The notes: generated by a model from the sequence alone, not told the origin. 12,052 nucleotides of DNA from Solirubrobacterales bacterium (GCA_030152505.1 JASLJO010000133.1:1-12052), one strand, 5' to 3'. Counted from the stretch's first letter, positions 1 to 6,735 are shown. Numbers and translations are program-made.

Positions 1-279
1 TGTAGTCGACCTCGACCCCGGCCTCGCCGAGCAGCTCGCGCGCCCGCTCCAGCGCGGCGCGGGCGACGCCGACGGCCATCGCCGCGACCAACGGCCGGGT
101 GCCGAAGGAGGCGCTGCTCGGCAGCCCCGAGGTCGATACCAAACAGGGCTTCGGCGGGGCGATGCAGACCTTCGACAACACCCGGCCGTTGGTCGCGGCG
201 ATGGCCGTCGGCGTCGCCCGCGCCGCGCTGGAGCGGGCGCGCGAGCTGCTCGGCGAGGCCGGGGTCGAGGTCGACTACA
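1..279. repeat. Perfect 101-bp inverted repeat (fold-back) at the left edge
   Basis: Bases 1-101 are the exact reverse complement of 179-279, with no mismatch, separated by a 77-base spacer (102-178). The right arm is coding sequence of the acyl-CoA dehydrogenase. The left arm is therefore antisense copy of that gene, standing where the upstream part of the same gene should be. Read in the gene's frame, the left arm has a TAG stop at 3-5 and translates to low-complexity Ser/Ala/Arg residues unlike the enzyme family. The join near base 101 falls just before residues PKEALLG, which fit the family again. This is what a template-switch (fold-back) chimera from amplification, long-read sequencing or assembly looks like. 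A real inverted duplication that broke the gene is the alternative. The arm begins at base 1, so it may extend beyond the window. Confidence 0.95.
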
Positions 280-626
280 CCCTGCCGGCCCTCTCCCAGC
301 CGGCTGCGGTCTCCCGCTACCTGGAGATGGAGGCCGACTTCGAGGCGGCACGCCTGCTGACCCTGCAGGCGGCCTGGATGGCCGACAACGGCAAGCCCAA
401 CTCGCTGCAGGCCTCGATGGCGAAGGCGAAGGCGGGGCGCACCTGCGTCGACGTCGCGCTCGGCTGCGTCGAGCTCTGCGGCGCCGCCGGCTACGGCGAG
501 GACGAGCTGCTCGAGAAGTGGGCGCGCGACGCCAAGATCCTCGACATCTTCGAGGGCACGCAGCAGATCCAGCTGCTGATCGTGGCGCGCCAGTTACTCG
601 GCAAGAGCTCGGCAGAACTCAGGTAG
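99..626 (+). CDS. Acyl-CoA dehydrogenase, C-terminal part only
   Basis: This is the C-terminal helical domain of a flavin-dependent acyl-CoA dehydrogenase, which oxidises acyl-CoA to trans-2-enoyl-CoA in fatty acid or related acyl degradation in the cytoplasm. The family pattern is clear: VPKEALLG, then a GFGGAMQTFDNTRP stretch, a helix AVGVARAALERARELLG, and the closing block IFEGTQQIQLLIVARQLLG. The Glu of that FEGT motif corresponds to the catalytic base of medium-chain acyl-CoA dehydrogenase (Glu376). About 175 residues remain of a family that usually has 380-400. The FAD-binding N-terminal and middle domains are missing because the sequence before about base 101 is an inverted copy of 179-279. 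The GTG at 99 is simply the first in-frame start after the junction (a Val in the family) and is not credible as a true start. The stop is TAG at 624-626, 7 bp from the stop of the convergent regulator gene. The substrate class cannot be told from this part. Confidence 0.88.
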   Translation: MPKEALLGSPEVDTKQGFGGAMQTFDNTRPLVAAMAVGVARAALERARELLGEAGVEVDYTLPALSQPAAVSRYLEMEADFEAARLLTLQAAWMADNGKPNSLQASMAKAKAGRTCVDVALGCVELCGAAGYGEDELLEKWARDAKILDIFEGTQQIQLLIVARQLLGKSSAELR

Positions 627-633
627 TCGGGAA

Positions 634-1311
634 CTACGCGGCGGTGCGCTCGGCGGTGGCGGCGCCGAGCGCGGCTTCGCGCAGACGGTCGGGTAGGACG
701 ACCATCGCTCGGAGCCGGTCGAGAGCCATACGGTCACCGACGACCTCGACCCCCCGCTCGCCCGCCTCGCCTGCAACCAGAGCTGACAGGACATCCGCCG
801 GCTCGCCGGCGAGCATCAGGTCCGGGTCTTCGGCCCGGCCGCGGGCGGCGGAGATCCAGCCCTCCTCGATGCGCAGCGAGTAGTCCTGCCCACCGCTGCA
901 CAGGCCGATCGTCATGCGGACGTCCGGCGACGGCTGGACGATCGTGCGGATCGCATTTGCGAGAGAGGTGGGCGGCAGGTTGACCACGTCGTCGACGCGC
1001 TCGAAGTGCATCCCCCAGCGACCCAGCTCGAGCATCGCCCGCTCCAGGTCCCAACCGACCTCGGTCAGCTCGTAGGCGACCCCGGTCGCCGGCAGGCCGA
1101 GCGTGCGGCGACTGACGATGCCGTGCCGCTCGAGATCACGCAGGCGCTTGGTGAGGACATCGGTCGGTGCGTTGCCGACGTTGCGGACGAGGTCAGAGAA
1201 GCGCAGCGGCCCCAGTGAGAGCTCGCGCACGATCAGCAACGACCAGCGCTCGCCGATGCGGTCGAGTGCGCAGGCGAGACTGCACGATTGGTCGTATTCG
1301 CGGCGTGACAT
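634..1311 (-). CDS. HxlR-family winged-helix regulator with C-terminal SCP2-like domain
   Basis: A 225-aa transcription regulator. Residues about 8-105 form a HxlR winged helix: a conserved Cys near the N-terminus (C10, followed by C14 in CSLACALD), then RIGERWSLLIVREL, GPLRFSDL, a recognition-helix region around DVLTKRLRDLERHGIV, the wing, and VAYELTEVG. In family members such as YodB and HypR the N-terminal Cys senses electrophiles or disulfide stress. Residues about 115-215 (TIGLCSGGQDYSLRI, then DPDLMLAGEPADVLSALVAGE, then VEVVGDRMALDRL) resemble an SCP2 sterol-carrier-type domain, which binds lipids or acyl chains. The SCP2 call is by pattern and less certain than HxlR. The ATG at 1311-1309 has no Shine-Dalgarno but a TACCAT hexamer 7 nt upstream, suggesting a leaderless mRNA. 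The gene is divergent from the MMPL transporter at 1434, its likely target. It probably also controls itself, since both promoters share 122 bp. Confidence 0.87.
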   Translation of the reverse strand: MSRREYDQSCSLACALDRIGERWSLLIVRELSLGPLRFSDLVRNVGNAPTDVLTKRLRDLERHGIVSRRTLGLPATGVAYELTEVGWDLERAMLELGRWGMHFERVDDVVNLPPTSLANAIRTIVQPSPDVRMTIGLCSGGQDYSLRIEEGWISAARGRAEDPDLMLAGEPADVLSALVAGEAGERGVEVVGDRMALDRLRAMVVLPDRLREAALGAATAERTAA

Positions 1312-1318
1312 CGATCCG

Positions 1319-1324
1319 ATGGTA
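1319..1324 (-). promoter_or_regulatory. Candidate -10 box for a leaderless HxlR-SCP2 transcript
   Basis: On the minus strand TACCAT (fits TANNNT) ends 7 nt before the ATG of the regulator gene, the spacing expected when transcription starts at or next to the start codon. No good -35 is seen at 16-18 bp. An alternative promoter is TTGAAA at 1355-1350 with TACGAT at 1333-1328 (16-bp spacer), which would give a short leader. No ribosome binding site precedes the ATG, which favours the leaderless reading. Confidence 0.4.
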
Positions 1325-1349
1325 GCGATCGTAACGACATTAATTTGTT

Positions 1350-1371
1350 TTTCAAAGCATACACTTTGAAA
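1350..1371. promoter_or_regulatory. Palindromic operator candidate (8-6-8) in the HxlR/MMPL divergent region
   Basis: TTTCAAAG (1350-1357) and CTTTGAAA (1364-1371) form a perfect 8-bp inverted repeat around the 6-bp centre CATACA. It lies in the only AT-rich stretch of the area (about 1332-1375), between the divergent starts. A TACACT hexamer (1360-1365, + strand), which fits a -10 box for the MMPL gene, sits inside the palindrome, and a TTGAAA on the minus strand (1355-1350) fits a -35 box for the regulator. A dimeric winged-helix protein bound here would block both promoters. The assignment to the HxlR-SCP2 protein is inference from position. Confidence 0.6.
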
Positions 1372-1433
1372 TCTGGTAGGTTCCGTGCCGAAATCGCCCC
1401 CATGTCTCGGTCCCTCGCCTCGTCAGGAGTCCC

Positions 1434-3563
1434 ATGAACCGGATTGCCGACCTCACCTGGAAGCACCCGAAGCTCGTCCTCGCCGCGGTCGCGGTCTTCG
1501 TCGTTTTCGCCGCCGTGGCCGGCAAAGACGTCGAGAGCCATCTCAAGGCGGCGGGCTTCGCCGACTCCGCCTCGGAGAGCGAGCGGGCAACCGCCCTTCT
1601 CCATGAATCGCTCGGCTACAACCCCAACCCGGCGATCGTGCTTGTGGTGCATCAATCGGGCGGCGGCAAGCTGGACCTGAGCAGCCCCTCCGTGCGGCGC
1701 GAGGTCGACCGACTGAGCCGCGGCATGGCACAGGCGGAATACGTGGGCCACGTGGTCAACCCGCTGCGCGATCCCGGCGCGGGTGCCAAGCTGATCGCCC
1801 GCGACGGCGAATCGGTGGCCGTCGCCGGCTACCTCTCGACCACCGATATCGAGGACGCCGGGGGGATCGCCGCCGAAGAGGTCGAGCCGCTGGTCGAATC
1901 GAGCTCGCTCGACGTGCAGATGGGCGGCTTCGCGCCGGGCTTCAACGAGACCAACGACCAGACCCGCAAGGATCTGACCAAGGCAGAGTTGATCGCCTTC
2001 CCGATCCTCGCCCTGCTGCTGCTGTTCGTCTTCCGCGGCGTCATCGCCGCGTCGATTCCGCTGTTGATCGGCATCGTCTCGATCATCGGCACGCTGATGG
2101 TCCTGCGAATCATGTCGAGCTTCACCGATACCTCCCTCTTCGCCCTCAACATCGCAACCGGGCTGAGTCTCGGCTTGGCGGTCGACTACGCGTTGCTGCT
2201 GGTCTCGCGCTACCGCGAGGAGATAGGGCGCGGCGGTGCGTCGCGGGAGGCGCACCGCCGCACCGTCCAGACGGCCGGCCGCACCGCGGTCTTCTCCGGC
2301 CTCACGGTGGCCGCTGCGCTTGCCGCCCTGGTCCTCATGCCGCAGCGCTTCCTCTACTCGATGGCGGTCGCCGGAGCCTCTGTCGCGATCCTCTCTTCGC
2401 TGATCGCGATCCTCGTCGTTCCCTCGCTGCTGGCTCTGCTGGGCACGCGCATCGATGCCCTTTCGATCCGCCGGGGGCCGGCGGTGTCCGATACCTCCGA
2501 CGGGTGGTACCGCCTCGCCCGCGGCGTCATGCACCGCCCGGTCGGCGTCGCGCTCGCCAGCTCAGCGCTACTGCTGGCCGCGGCGGCACCGCTGCTGTGG
2601 ACGACGCTGACCGGTCCCAGTTCCGAGGCCGTACCGCCCGGGCAGCCTTCCTATGACGCATATCAGTACCTCGATGCCCACTACTCGCGGGATGTCACCG
2701 AAGCGGTCACCGTCACCGTCGACGGGCGGGCGAGCAACGCGCAACTGACTGGATTCCAGCGCCGGATCGAAGCGGTGGGCGGGATTGCTGGCGGGGCTCC
2801 CTTCGTCCGCGCTTCGAAGGACGTCGCCTTCGCCAACTTCGCCCCCTCCGAACAGGCACTCCACGCCGGCTCCCAGGACGCGGTGCACTCGATCCGCGAT
2901 CTGCCTCCGCCGGGGGCCAGCACCACCCTCGTGTCCGGCAATACCGCCGGCTTCATCGACCAGAAGCAGAGCCTGCTCGACCACGCGCCGCTGGTCGTCG
3001 GGATCATCGCCCTAACCACGCTCGTCCTCCTCTTCCTGCTCACCGGCTCGGTGCTGCTGCCGGTGAAGACGCTGTTGATGAACTCGCTGACCCTCGGCGC
3101 GACCCTCGGCATCCTCGTGCTCGCCTTTCAGGAGGGCTGGCTGGCGAGCCCGCTCGACTACACCGGTCCGAACGCGATCGAGGTGACCAGCCTGGTCTTC
3201 CTCTTCGCCGTGATCTTCGGCCTCGCCACCGACTACGCCGTGCTGGTGATGGCGCGGATCAAAGAGCGTCGTGATGCGGGCGACACCAACGAGGAGGCCG
3301 TCGCCACCGGCATCGCCCGCACGGGTCGCGTAATCACGGCCGCGGCGCTGGCGATCGCCATCGTCTTCCTCGCCTTCAGCGTCAGCACCGTCTTCTTCGT
3401 AAAGCAGATCGCGATCGGCATGGCGGTTGGCGTGATGCTCGACGCCACCGTCGTCCGCGCCCTGCTCGTCCCCTCCCTGATGCGTCTCTTCGGCGAGTGG
3501 AACTGGTGGGCGCCCAAGCCGCTGCGCCGCATCTACCTCCGCCTGCGCTTCTCCGACGCCTGA
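1434..3563 (+). CDS. MMPL-family RND transporter (compact, 709 aa)
   Basis: An inner-membrane transporter of the MMPL branch of the RND superfamily, driven by proton flow and typically exporting lipids or other hydrophobic compounds. Layout: TM1 about residues 12-29, extracytoplasmic porter domain 1 about 30-182, TM2-6 about 185-340, a short cytoplasmic linker, TM7 about 368-386, porter domain 2 about 387-515, TM8-12 about 520-690, and a short tail with a WNWWAP motif. Both proton-relay Asp-Tyr pairs are present: D251-Y252 in SLGLAVDYALLLVSRYREE and D600-Y601 in FGLATDYAVLVMARIKE. They correspond to the paired DY motifs of mycobacterial MmpL3. It lacks the long C-terminal domain of MmpL3. The ATG at 1434 has AGGAG at 1425-1429, 4 nt upstream. 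The gene stands alone, divergent from HxlR-SCP2, and a hairpin follows. The substrate is unknown; the lipid-type regulator and nearby acyl-CoA genes hint at a lipid. Confidence 0.92.
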   Translation: MNRIADLTWKHPKLVLAAVAVFVVFAAVAGKDVESHLKAAGFADSASESERATALLHESLGYNPNPAIVLVVHQSGGGKLDLSSPSVRREVDRLSRGMAQAEYVGHVVNPLRDPGAGAKLIARDGESVAVAGYLSTTDIEDAGGIAAEEVEPLVESSSLDVQMGGFAPGFNETNDQTRKDLTKAELIAFPILALLLLFVFRGVIAASIPLLIGIVSIIGTLMVLRIMSSFTDTSLFALNIATGLSLGLAVDYALLLVSRYREEIGRGGASREAHRRTVQTAGRTAVFSGLTVAAALAALVLMPQRFLYSMAVAGASVAILSSLIAILVVPSLLALLGTRIDALSIRRGPAVSDTSDGWYRLARGVMHRPVGVALASSALLLAAAAPLLWTTLTGPSSEAVPPGQPSYDAYQYLDAHYSRDVTEAVTVTVDGRASNAQLTGFQRRIEAVGGIAGGAPFVRASKDVAFANFAPSEQALHAGSQDAVHSIRDLPPPGASTTLVSGNTAGFIDQKQSLLDHAPLVVGIIALTTLVLLFLLTGSVLLPVKTLLMNSLTLGATLGILVLAFQEGWLASPLDYTGPNAIEVTSLVFLFAVIFGLATDYAVLVMARIKERRDAGDTNEEAVATGIARTGRVITAAALAIAIVFLAFSVSTVFFVKQIAIGMAVGVMLDATVVRALLVPSLMRLFGEWNWWAPKPLRRIYLRLRFSDA

Positions 3564-3581
3564 ACCCACGTCAACTCCCAA

Positions 3582-3628
3582 GCGTGGTCGAGGTTTGAAT
3601 CGCTGAGCGGATCAAACCTCGACCACGC
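3582..3628 (+). terminator. Strong hairpin after the MMPL gene, probable terminator
   Basis: GCGTGGTCGAGGTTTGA (3582-3598) pairs perfectly with TCAAACCTCGACCACGC (3612-3628): a 17-bp stem with a 13-base loop, starting 18 bp after the MMPL stop codon. No T-run follows, so it is not a classical intrinsic terminator, but high-GC actinobacteria often use hairpins without a U-tract. The perfect dyad would also form on the other strand. A role in mRNA 3'-end stability is equally possible. Confidence 0.6.
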
Positions 3629-3672
3629 CGGCTGCTAGTCGCCTATTCGCACTCTGCGGCAGACTGCGCGCG

Positions 3673-5106
3673 GTGAACTTCGTCGAGGACGTGATGGAGC
3701 GCTCGCCGGCCTCGCGGCTGGGGATCGTGGCGATCGACGCCGAGGGCAACAGGCGGGACTGGCACTTCGGCGAGCTGATCGCCCGCTCGGCGGGACTTTC
3801 GGGAGCGTTTGCGGCGCGGGGGGTGAGGCGCGGGGACGTGGTGATGACCCTGCTCGGCAACCGGATCGAGTGGGCGCTGGCCCTGCTCGCCTGCTGGCGC
3901 ATGGGCGCCGTTGCCCTGCCCTGCAGCCCGCAGCTGCGGCGTCACGATCTCGAGCTGCGGGCGAGCGCCGCGGCGCCGGCGCTCTGCGTCGGCGAAGAGG
4001 GGCTGCTCGGCGAGCTGCCGGACGGGGTCCCCGCAATGACCCTGGAGGAGGTTGCCGCCGCGCTCGACGAGGACCGTGCTCAGGAGACGCCCGCGGCAAT
4101 CGAGGACATGGACGCCGAGGACCCGGCGCTGATCGTCTTCACCTCGGGCACGACCGGCGAGCCGCGCGGTGTCGTCCACCCCTACCGCTACCTGAGCGGA
4201 CAGCGCTCCCAGGCCGAGCACTGGCTCGCCTCGCGCCCGGGAGAGCTGGTCTGGTGCACGACCGCCCCCGGCTGGTCGAAGTCGGCGCGCAACGTCTTCC
4301 TCGCCCCGTGGCTGACCGGCGCCGCAGCGACGATCCACGACGGTCGCTTCGATCCGGCTGAGCGGCTCGACCTGGCCGAGGCGCTCGGCGTCGACGTCCT
4401 CTGCCAGGCGCCGACCGAGTACCGCATGCTGGCCAAGCGCACCGCCCTGCGCCCCCTCCCCGCCCTGCGGCGCATGGTCTCCGCCGGCGAGGCGCTCGAG
4501 GCCGAGACCGTGGCGGTCTTCCGCGAGGCGATGGGACTCGAGCCGGCCGACGGATACGGGCAGACCGAGACCGGCCACGTCTCCGGCAACCTCGAAGGTG
4601 AACCGGTACGGCCCGGCTCGATGGGCAAGCCACTGCCGGGCATCGAGGTACGGGTCCTCGACGGCGAACTACAGCTCCACGCGTCCACCTCCCCCACCTT
4701 CTTCTCCCGCTACCTCGATGGCGAGCGCTTCGAGGGCGAGTGGTGGCCGACCGGCGACCTGGTCCGCCAGGAGGAGGATGGCCACCTCTGGTTCCAGGGC
4801 CGCGGCGACGACGTGATCCTCTCCTCCGGCTACCGGATCGGACCGGTCGAGGTCGAGTCGGCCCTGCTCGCCCACCCGGCCGTCGCCGAGGCCGCGGCCG
4901 TCGCCGCCCCCGACCCCGAGCGCGGCGCCGTCGTGCGGGCGATCGTCGTCACCCGTGACCGCGAGCCGAGCGCAGAGCTGGCGCGCGAGCTTCAGGAGCA
5001 CTGCAAGCGCGAGACCGCCCCCTACAAGTTCCCCCGCATCGTCGAGTTTGCCACCGAGCTGCCCAAGACCCACAGCGGCAAGATCAAGCGGGCGGCGCTC
5101 CGCTAG
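3673..5106 (+). CDS. Acyl-CoA synthetase, AMP-binding family (medium-chain ACSM-like)
   Basis: An adenylate-forming ligase that activates a carboxylic acid to its CoA thioester through an acyl-AMP. Motifs in order: phosphate-binding loop FTSGTTGEPRG with T157-G162, the ACSM-type stretches PGWSKSARNVFLAPW and CQAPTEYRMLAK, the adenine-binding DGYGQTETG (about 293-301), ATP-ribose Asp D362 in WPTGDLV, the hinge region FQGRGDDVILSSGYRIGP, and the C-terminal catalytic lysine K470 in THSGKIKRAALR. These resemble medium-chain and aromatic acyl-CoA synthetases more than long-chain FadD. At 477 aa it is shorter than the usual 520-560, and the N-terminal region is trimmed, yet all catalytic blocks are present. 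The GTG at 3673 is the only start upstream of the conserved FVEDVMER beginning. It has no clear ribosome site, and an ATG at 3694 with GAGG upstream is a weaker option. A small 5-1-5 dyad (3653-3663) lies just before the start. The gene stands alone between a terminator-like hairpin and a convergent gene. The substrate acid cannot be named. Confidence 0.9.
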   Translation: MNFVEDVMERSPASRLGIVAIDAEGNRRDWHFGELIARSAGLSGAFAARGVRRGDVVMTLLGNRIEWALALLACWRMGAVALPCSPQLRRHDLELRASAAAPALCVGEEGLLGELPDGVPAMTLEEVAAALDEDRAQETPAAIEDMDAEDPALIVFTSGTTGEPRGVVHPYRYLSGQRSQAEHWLASRPGELVWCTTAPGWSKSARNVFLAPWLTGAAATIHDGRFDPAERLDLAEALGVDVLCQAPTEYRMLAKRTALRPLPALRRMVSAGEALEAETVAVFREAMGLEPADGYGQTETGHVSGNLEGEPVRPGSMGKPLPGIEVRVLDGELQLHASTSPTFFSRYLDGERFEGEWWPTGDLVRQEEDGHLWFQGRGDDVILSSGYRIGPVEVESALLAHPAVAEAAAVAAPDPERGAVVRAIVVTRDREPSAELARELQEHCKRETAPYKFPRIVEFATELPKTHSGKIKRAALR

Positions 5107-5226
5107 ACGCCCGGAAACCAAGCAGGTCGGGGGACGCAGGGAGGATCGGTGAGGGAGCGCACTGCAGTGGGTGACCGAACCGACCGGACCGAGGACCCCG
5201 AGATGCGCCGGTTCCCGGGCGTCTAG
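5103..5226. repeat. 17-bp inverted repeat enclosing both convergent stop codons
   Basis: Bases 5103-5119 (CTAGACGCCCGGAAACC) and 5210-5226 (GGTTCCCGGGCGTCTAG) are inverted copies with one mismatch (5115/5214). Each copy contains the TAG stop of one of the two convergent genes, so both mRNAs end with the same stop and 3' flank. Ninety bases lie between the arms, including a perfect 10-bp palindrome CACTGCAGTG (5160-5169). It may act as a two-way terminator or 3'-end structure for the acyl-CoA synthetase and GGDEF-EAL transcripts. That function is inference; no T-run is present. Confidence 0.55.
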
Positions 5227-6635
5227 GCCGTTTCGGCGAAAGCCTCGTCGAGGCCGACGGGCCGACCGAGGTGGAAGCCCTGGGCCATGTCGACGCCGTA
5301 TTCGCGCAGCATCTCGGTCGTCTGGTCGTCCTGGACGTACTCGGCGATCGTCGTCTTGCCGAGGCCGCGGGCAATCTGGACGATCGCCTTGACCGTGAGC
5401 TGGTCGGCGTCTGAGCGAGGCATGTCGCGGACGAAGGAGCCATCGATCTTGATCAGGTCGAAGGGGATCCGCTTGAGGTAGTGGAAGGGACCGAAGCCGG
5501 CGCCGTAGTCGTCGATCGCCACCTGGCAACCGAAGTCGGTGAGCCGGTCGGCGAAGCCCGAAGCGGCGTCGTAGTCGTAGACGTTGGCGGTCTCGGTGAT
5601 CTCGAACGTGCAACACGAGGGGTCGGCGCCGCCTTCGTCGAGCCGCCGCTCGATGAACTCGAGCACCGAGACGTCAGTCAGCGAGGCGCCCGAGAGGTTG
5701 ACGTGCAGCGAGAGCGGCGCGCCCTGGGCTTCACGCTCGGCGAGCAGCTCCAGCGCCCGGCCGACAACCCAGCGGTCGAGCTCCTGGACCATGCCCGAGC
5801 GCTCCGCCGCCTCGATGAAGGAGGCGGCCGGCAGCAGCTCGCCCTCCTCGCTTGTCATCCGCAGGAGCAGCTCGTAGCGCTCGACCTCGCCGGAGGCGAG
5901 GCTGCGGATCGGCTGCGTGTGGAGGCTGAGACGTTCCTCGGTGAGTGCGTCGCGGATCCGCGCCGCGGTGGTCTGGCGTCGCTTCGGGCCCTGCTTCGGC
6001 TCACTCGGATCGCGGAACAGGGCGATCTGGTTGCGACCCCCCTCCTTCGCCCGGTACATCGCTTGGTCGGCTCCCGCGAGCACCGCCTCCGCACCACCGA
6101 GGCCACCACCGAACATGGTGATGCCGACACTGATCGTCGTGCTCGCCGGCTCCGCCGCCATCCGCTCGCCTTCGGCGACCTGTGTGCGCAGGTCTTCGCC
6201 CAGCGCCAGGGCGCCCGCGGTGTCGGCCTGCGGCATCAGCACCGCGAACTCGTCGCCGGAGAGACGGGCGACGATGTCGGTGGCGCGGACCCGTTCGCGC
6301 AGCGTCTCGGCGACCTGGCGGATCAGGTTGTCGCCGGCCTGGTGGCCGAGCGCGTCATTGACTGCCTTGAGCCCGTCGATGTCGACGATCATCACCGCGC
6401 CCTGGCCGCCGTAGCGGGCGCTGAAGGAGACGTACTGGTCGAGCTCGGCGCGGAAGCGGCGCCGATCGAGCAATCCGGTCAACGAGTCATGGTCGGCGAG
6501 GTAGCGCAGCTCGGCCTCAGTGCGATCGGCCTTCCGCAACCGCGCCAGGACGACCTTACGGTCCTCCTCGTCGAGCTTTGCCAGCACGGCCTCGATCGCC
6601 GGCTCGCTCTGCGCTGCAAGTCGTTCCTCGCTCAC
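5223..6635 (-). CDS. Bifunctional GGDEF-EAL cyclic-di-GMP enzyme, soluble, without a sensory domain
   Basis: A 470-aa cytoplasmic protein of cyclic-di-GMP turnover. Residues about 12-46 are a charged helix, likely a dimerising coiled coil. GGDEF domain, about 47-208: DHDSLTGLLDRRRF, metal-binding D85/D87 in VDIDG, active site SGDEF (126-130), and an RATD inhibitory I-site (117-120) exactly five residues before it, so feedback-inhibited cyclase activity is plausible. EAL domain, about 222-465: E255 in YELLLR, N313, E345 in FEITETA, D375-D376 in DDYGAG, K396 in LIKID, E432 in AEYVQ and Q452. Most phosphodiesterase residues are kept, but the second Glu of the usual EGVE block is Gln (Q435), so activity may be altered. 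There are no PAS, GAF or membrane segments. The GTG at 6635-6633 was chosen because it opens the helix and TACCTT lies 6 nt upstream. The reading frame runs open much further upstream, but that part is antisense to the DUF255 gene. The gene is divergent from DUF255 and convergent with the acyl-CoA synthetase. Confidence 0.92.
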   Translation of the reverse strand: MSEERLAAQSEPAIEAVLAKLDEEDRKVVLARLRKADRTEAELRYLADHDSLTGLLDRRRFRAELDQYVSFSARYGGQGAVMIVDIDGLKAVNDALGHQAGDNLIRQVAETLRERVRATDIVARLSGDEFAVLMPQADTAGALALGEDLRTQVAEGERMAAEPASTTISVGITMFGGGLGGAEAVLAGADQAMYRAKEGGRNQIALFRDPSEPKQGPKRRQTTAARIRDALTEERLSLHTQPIRSLASGEVERYELLLRMTSEEGELLPAASFIEAAERSGMVQELDRWVVGRALELLAEREAQGAPLSLHVNLSGASLTDVSVLEFIERRLDEGGADPSCCTFEITETANVYDYDAASGFADRLTDFGCQVAIDDYGAGFGPFHYLKRIPFDLIKIDGSFVRDMPRSDADQLTVKAIVQIARGLGKTTIAEYVQDDQTTEMLREYGVDMAQGFHLGRPVGLDEAFAETA

Positions 6636-6641
6636 CGGCGA

Positions 6642-6647
6642 AAGGTA
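6642..6647 (-). promoter_or_regulatory. Candidate -10 box for the GGDEF-EAL gene (leaderless)
   Basis: On the minus strand TACCTT (TANNNT) ends 6 nt before the GTG start at 6635. No Shine-Dalgarno is visible, so the start codon probably lies at or near the transcript 5' end. No convincing -35 hexamer was found. Confidence 0.4.
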
Positions 6648-6665
6648 GACGCACCGGGGCCCTGA

Positions 6666-6679
6666 TTTCCCCTGGGAAA
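6666..6679. promoter_or_regulatory. TTTCCC-CT-GGGAAA dyad in the GGDEF-EAL/DUF255 divergent region
   Basis: A perfect 6-2-6 inverted repeat lies 31 bp upstream of the GGDEF-EAL start and 19 bp beyond its candidate -10 box, roughly where a -35 element would be. It could be a regulator binding site. No regulator gene is adjacent, so the binding protein is unknown. Confidence 0.35.
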
Positions 6680-6720
6680 CGCCGAATTCGCAGATTGCAA
6701 CCCACTTTCGTCGACCCCTC

Positions 6721-6735
6721 CCAACCAATAGTTGG
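6721..6735. promoter_or_regulatory. CCAAC-N5-GTTGG dyad upstream of the DUF255 operon
   Basis: CCAAC (6721-6725) and GTTGG (6731-6735) form a 5-5-5 inverted repeat ending 17 bp before the candidate -10 box of the DUF255 gene. It overlaps the only -35-like sequence (TTGGCC, 6732-6737, suboptimal 15-bp spacer). An operator or activator site is possible. Short dyads arise by chance, so confidence is low. Confidence 0.3.

Noticed and set aside
99..101. GTG as a true start of a short acyl-CoA dehydrogenase-like protein
   Set aside because: The codon is an internal Val of the family and lies next to the fold-back junction; there is no ribosome site and the remaining chain lacks the FAD-binding domains.
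623..637. GTAGT-N5-ACTAC dyad between the convergent acyl-CoA dehydrogenase and HxlR genes
   Set aside because: Only five base pairs, three of which are simply the two facing TAG stop codons; too weak for a terminator call.
1233..2534. 433-aa open frame on the minus strand
   Set aside because: Antisense to the first MMPL gene and overlapping the HxlR start region; low-complexity composition and no family motif.
3643..4578. 311-aa open frame on the minus strand
   Set aside because: Antisense to the acyl-CoA synthetase whose catalytic motifs are all on the plus strand; shadow frame.
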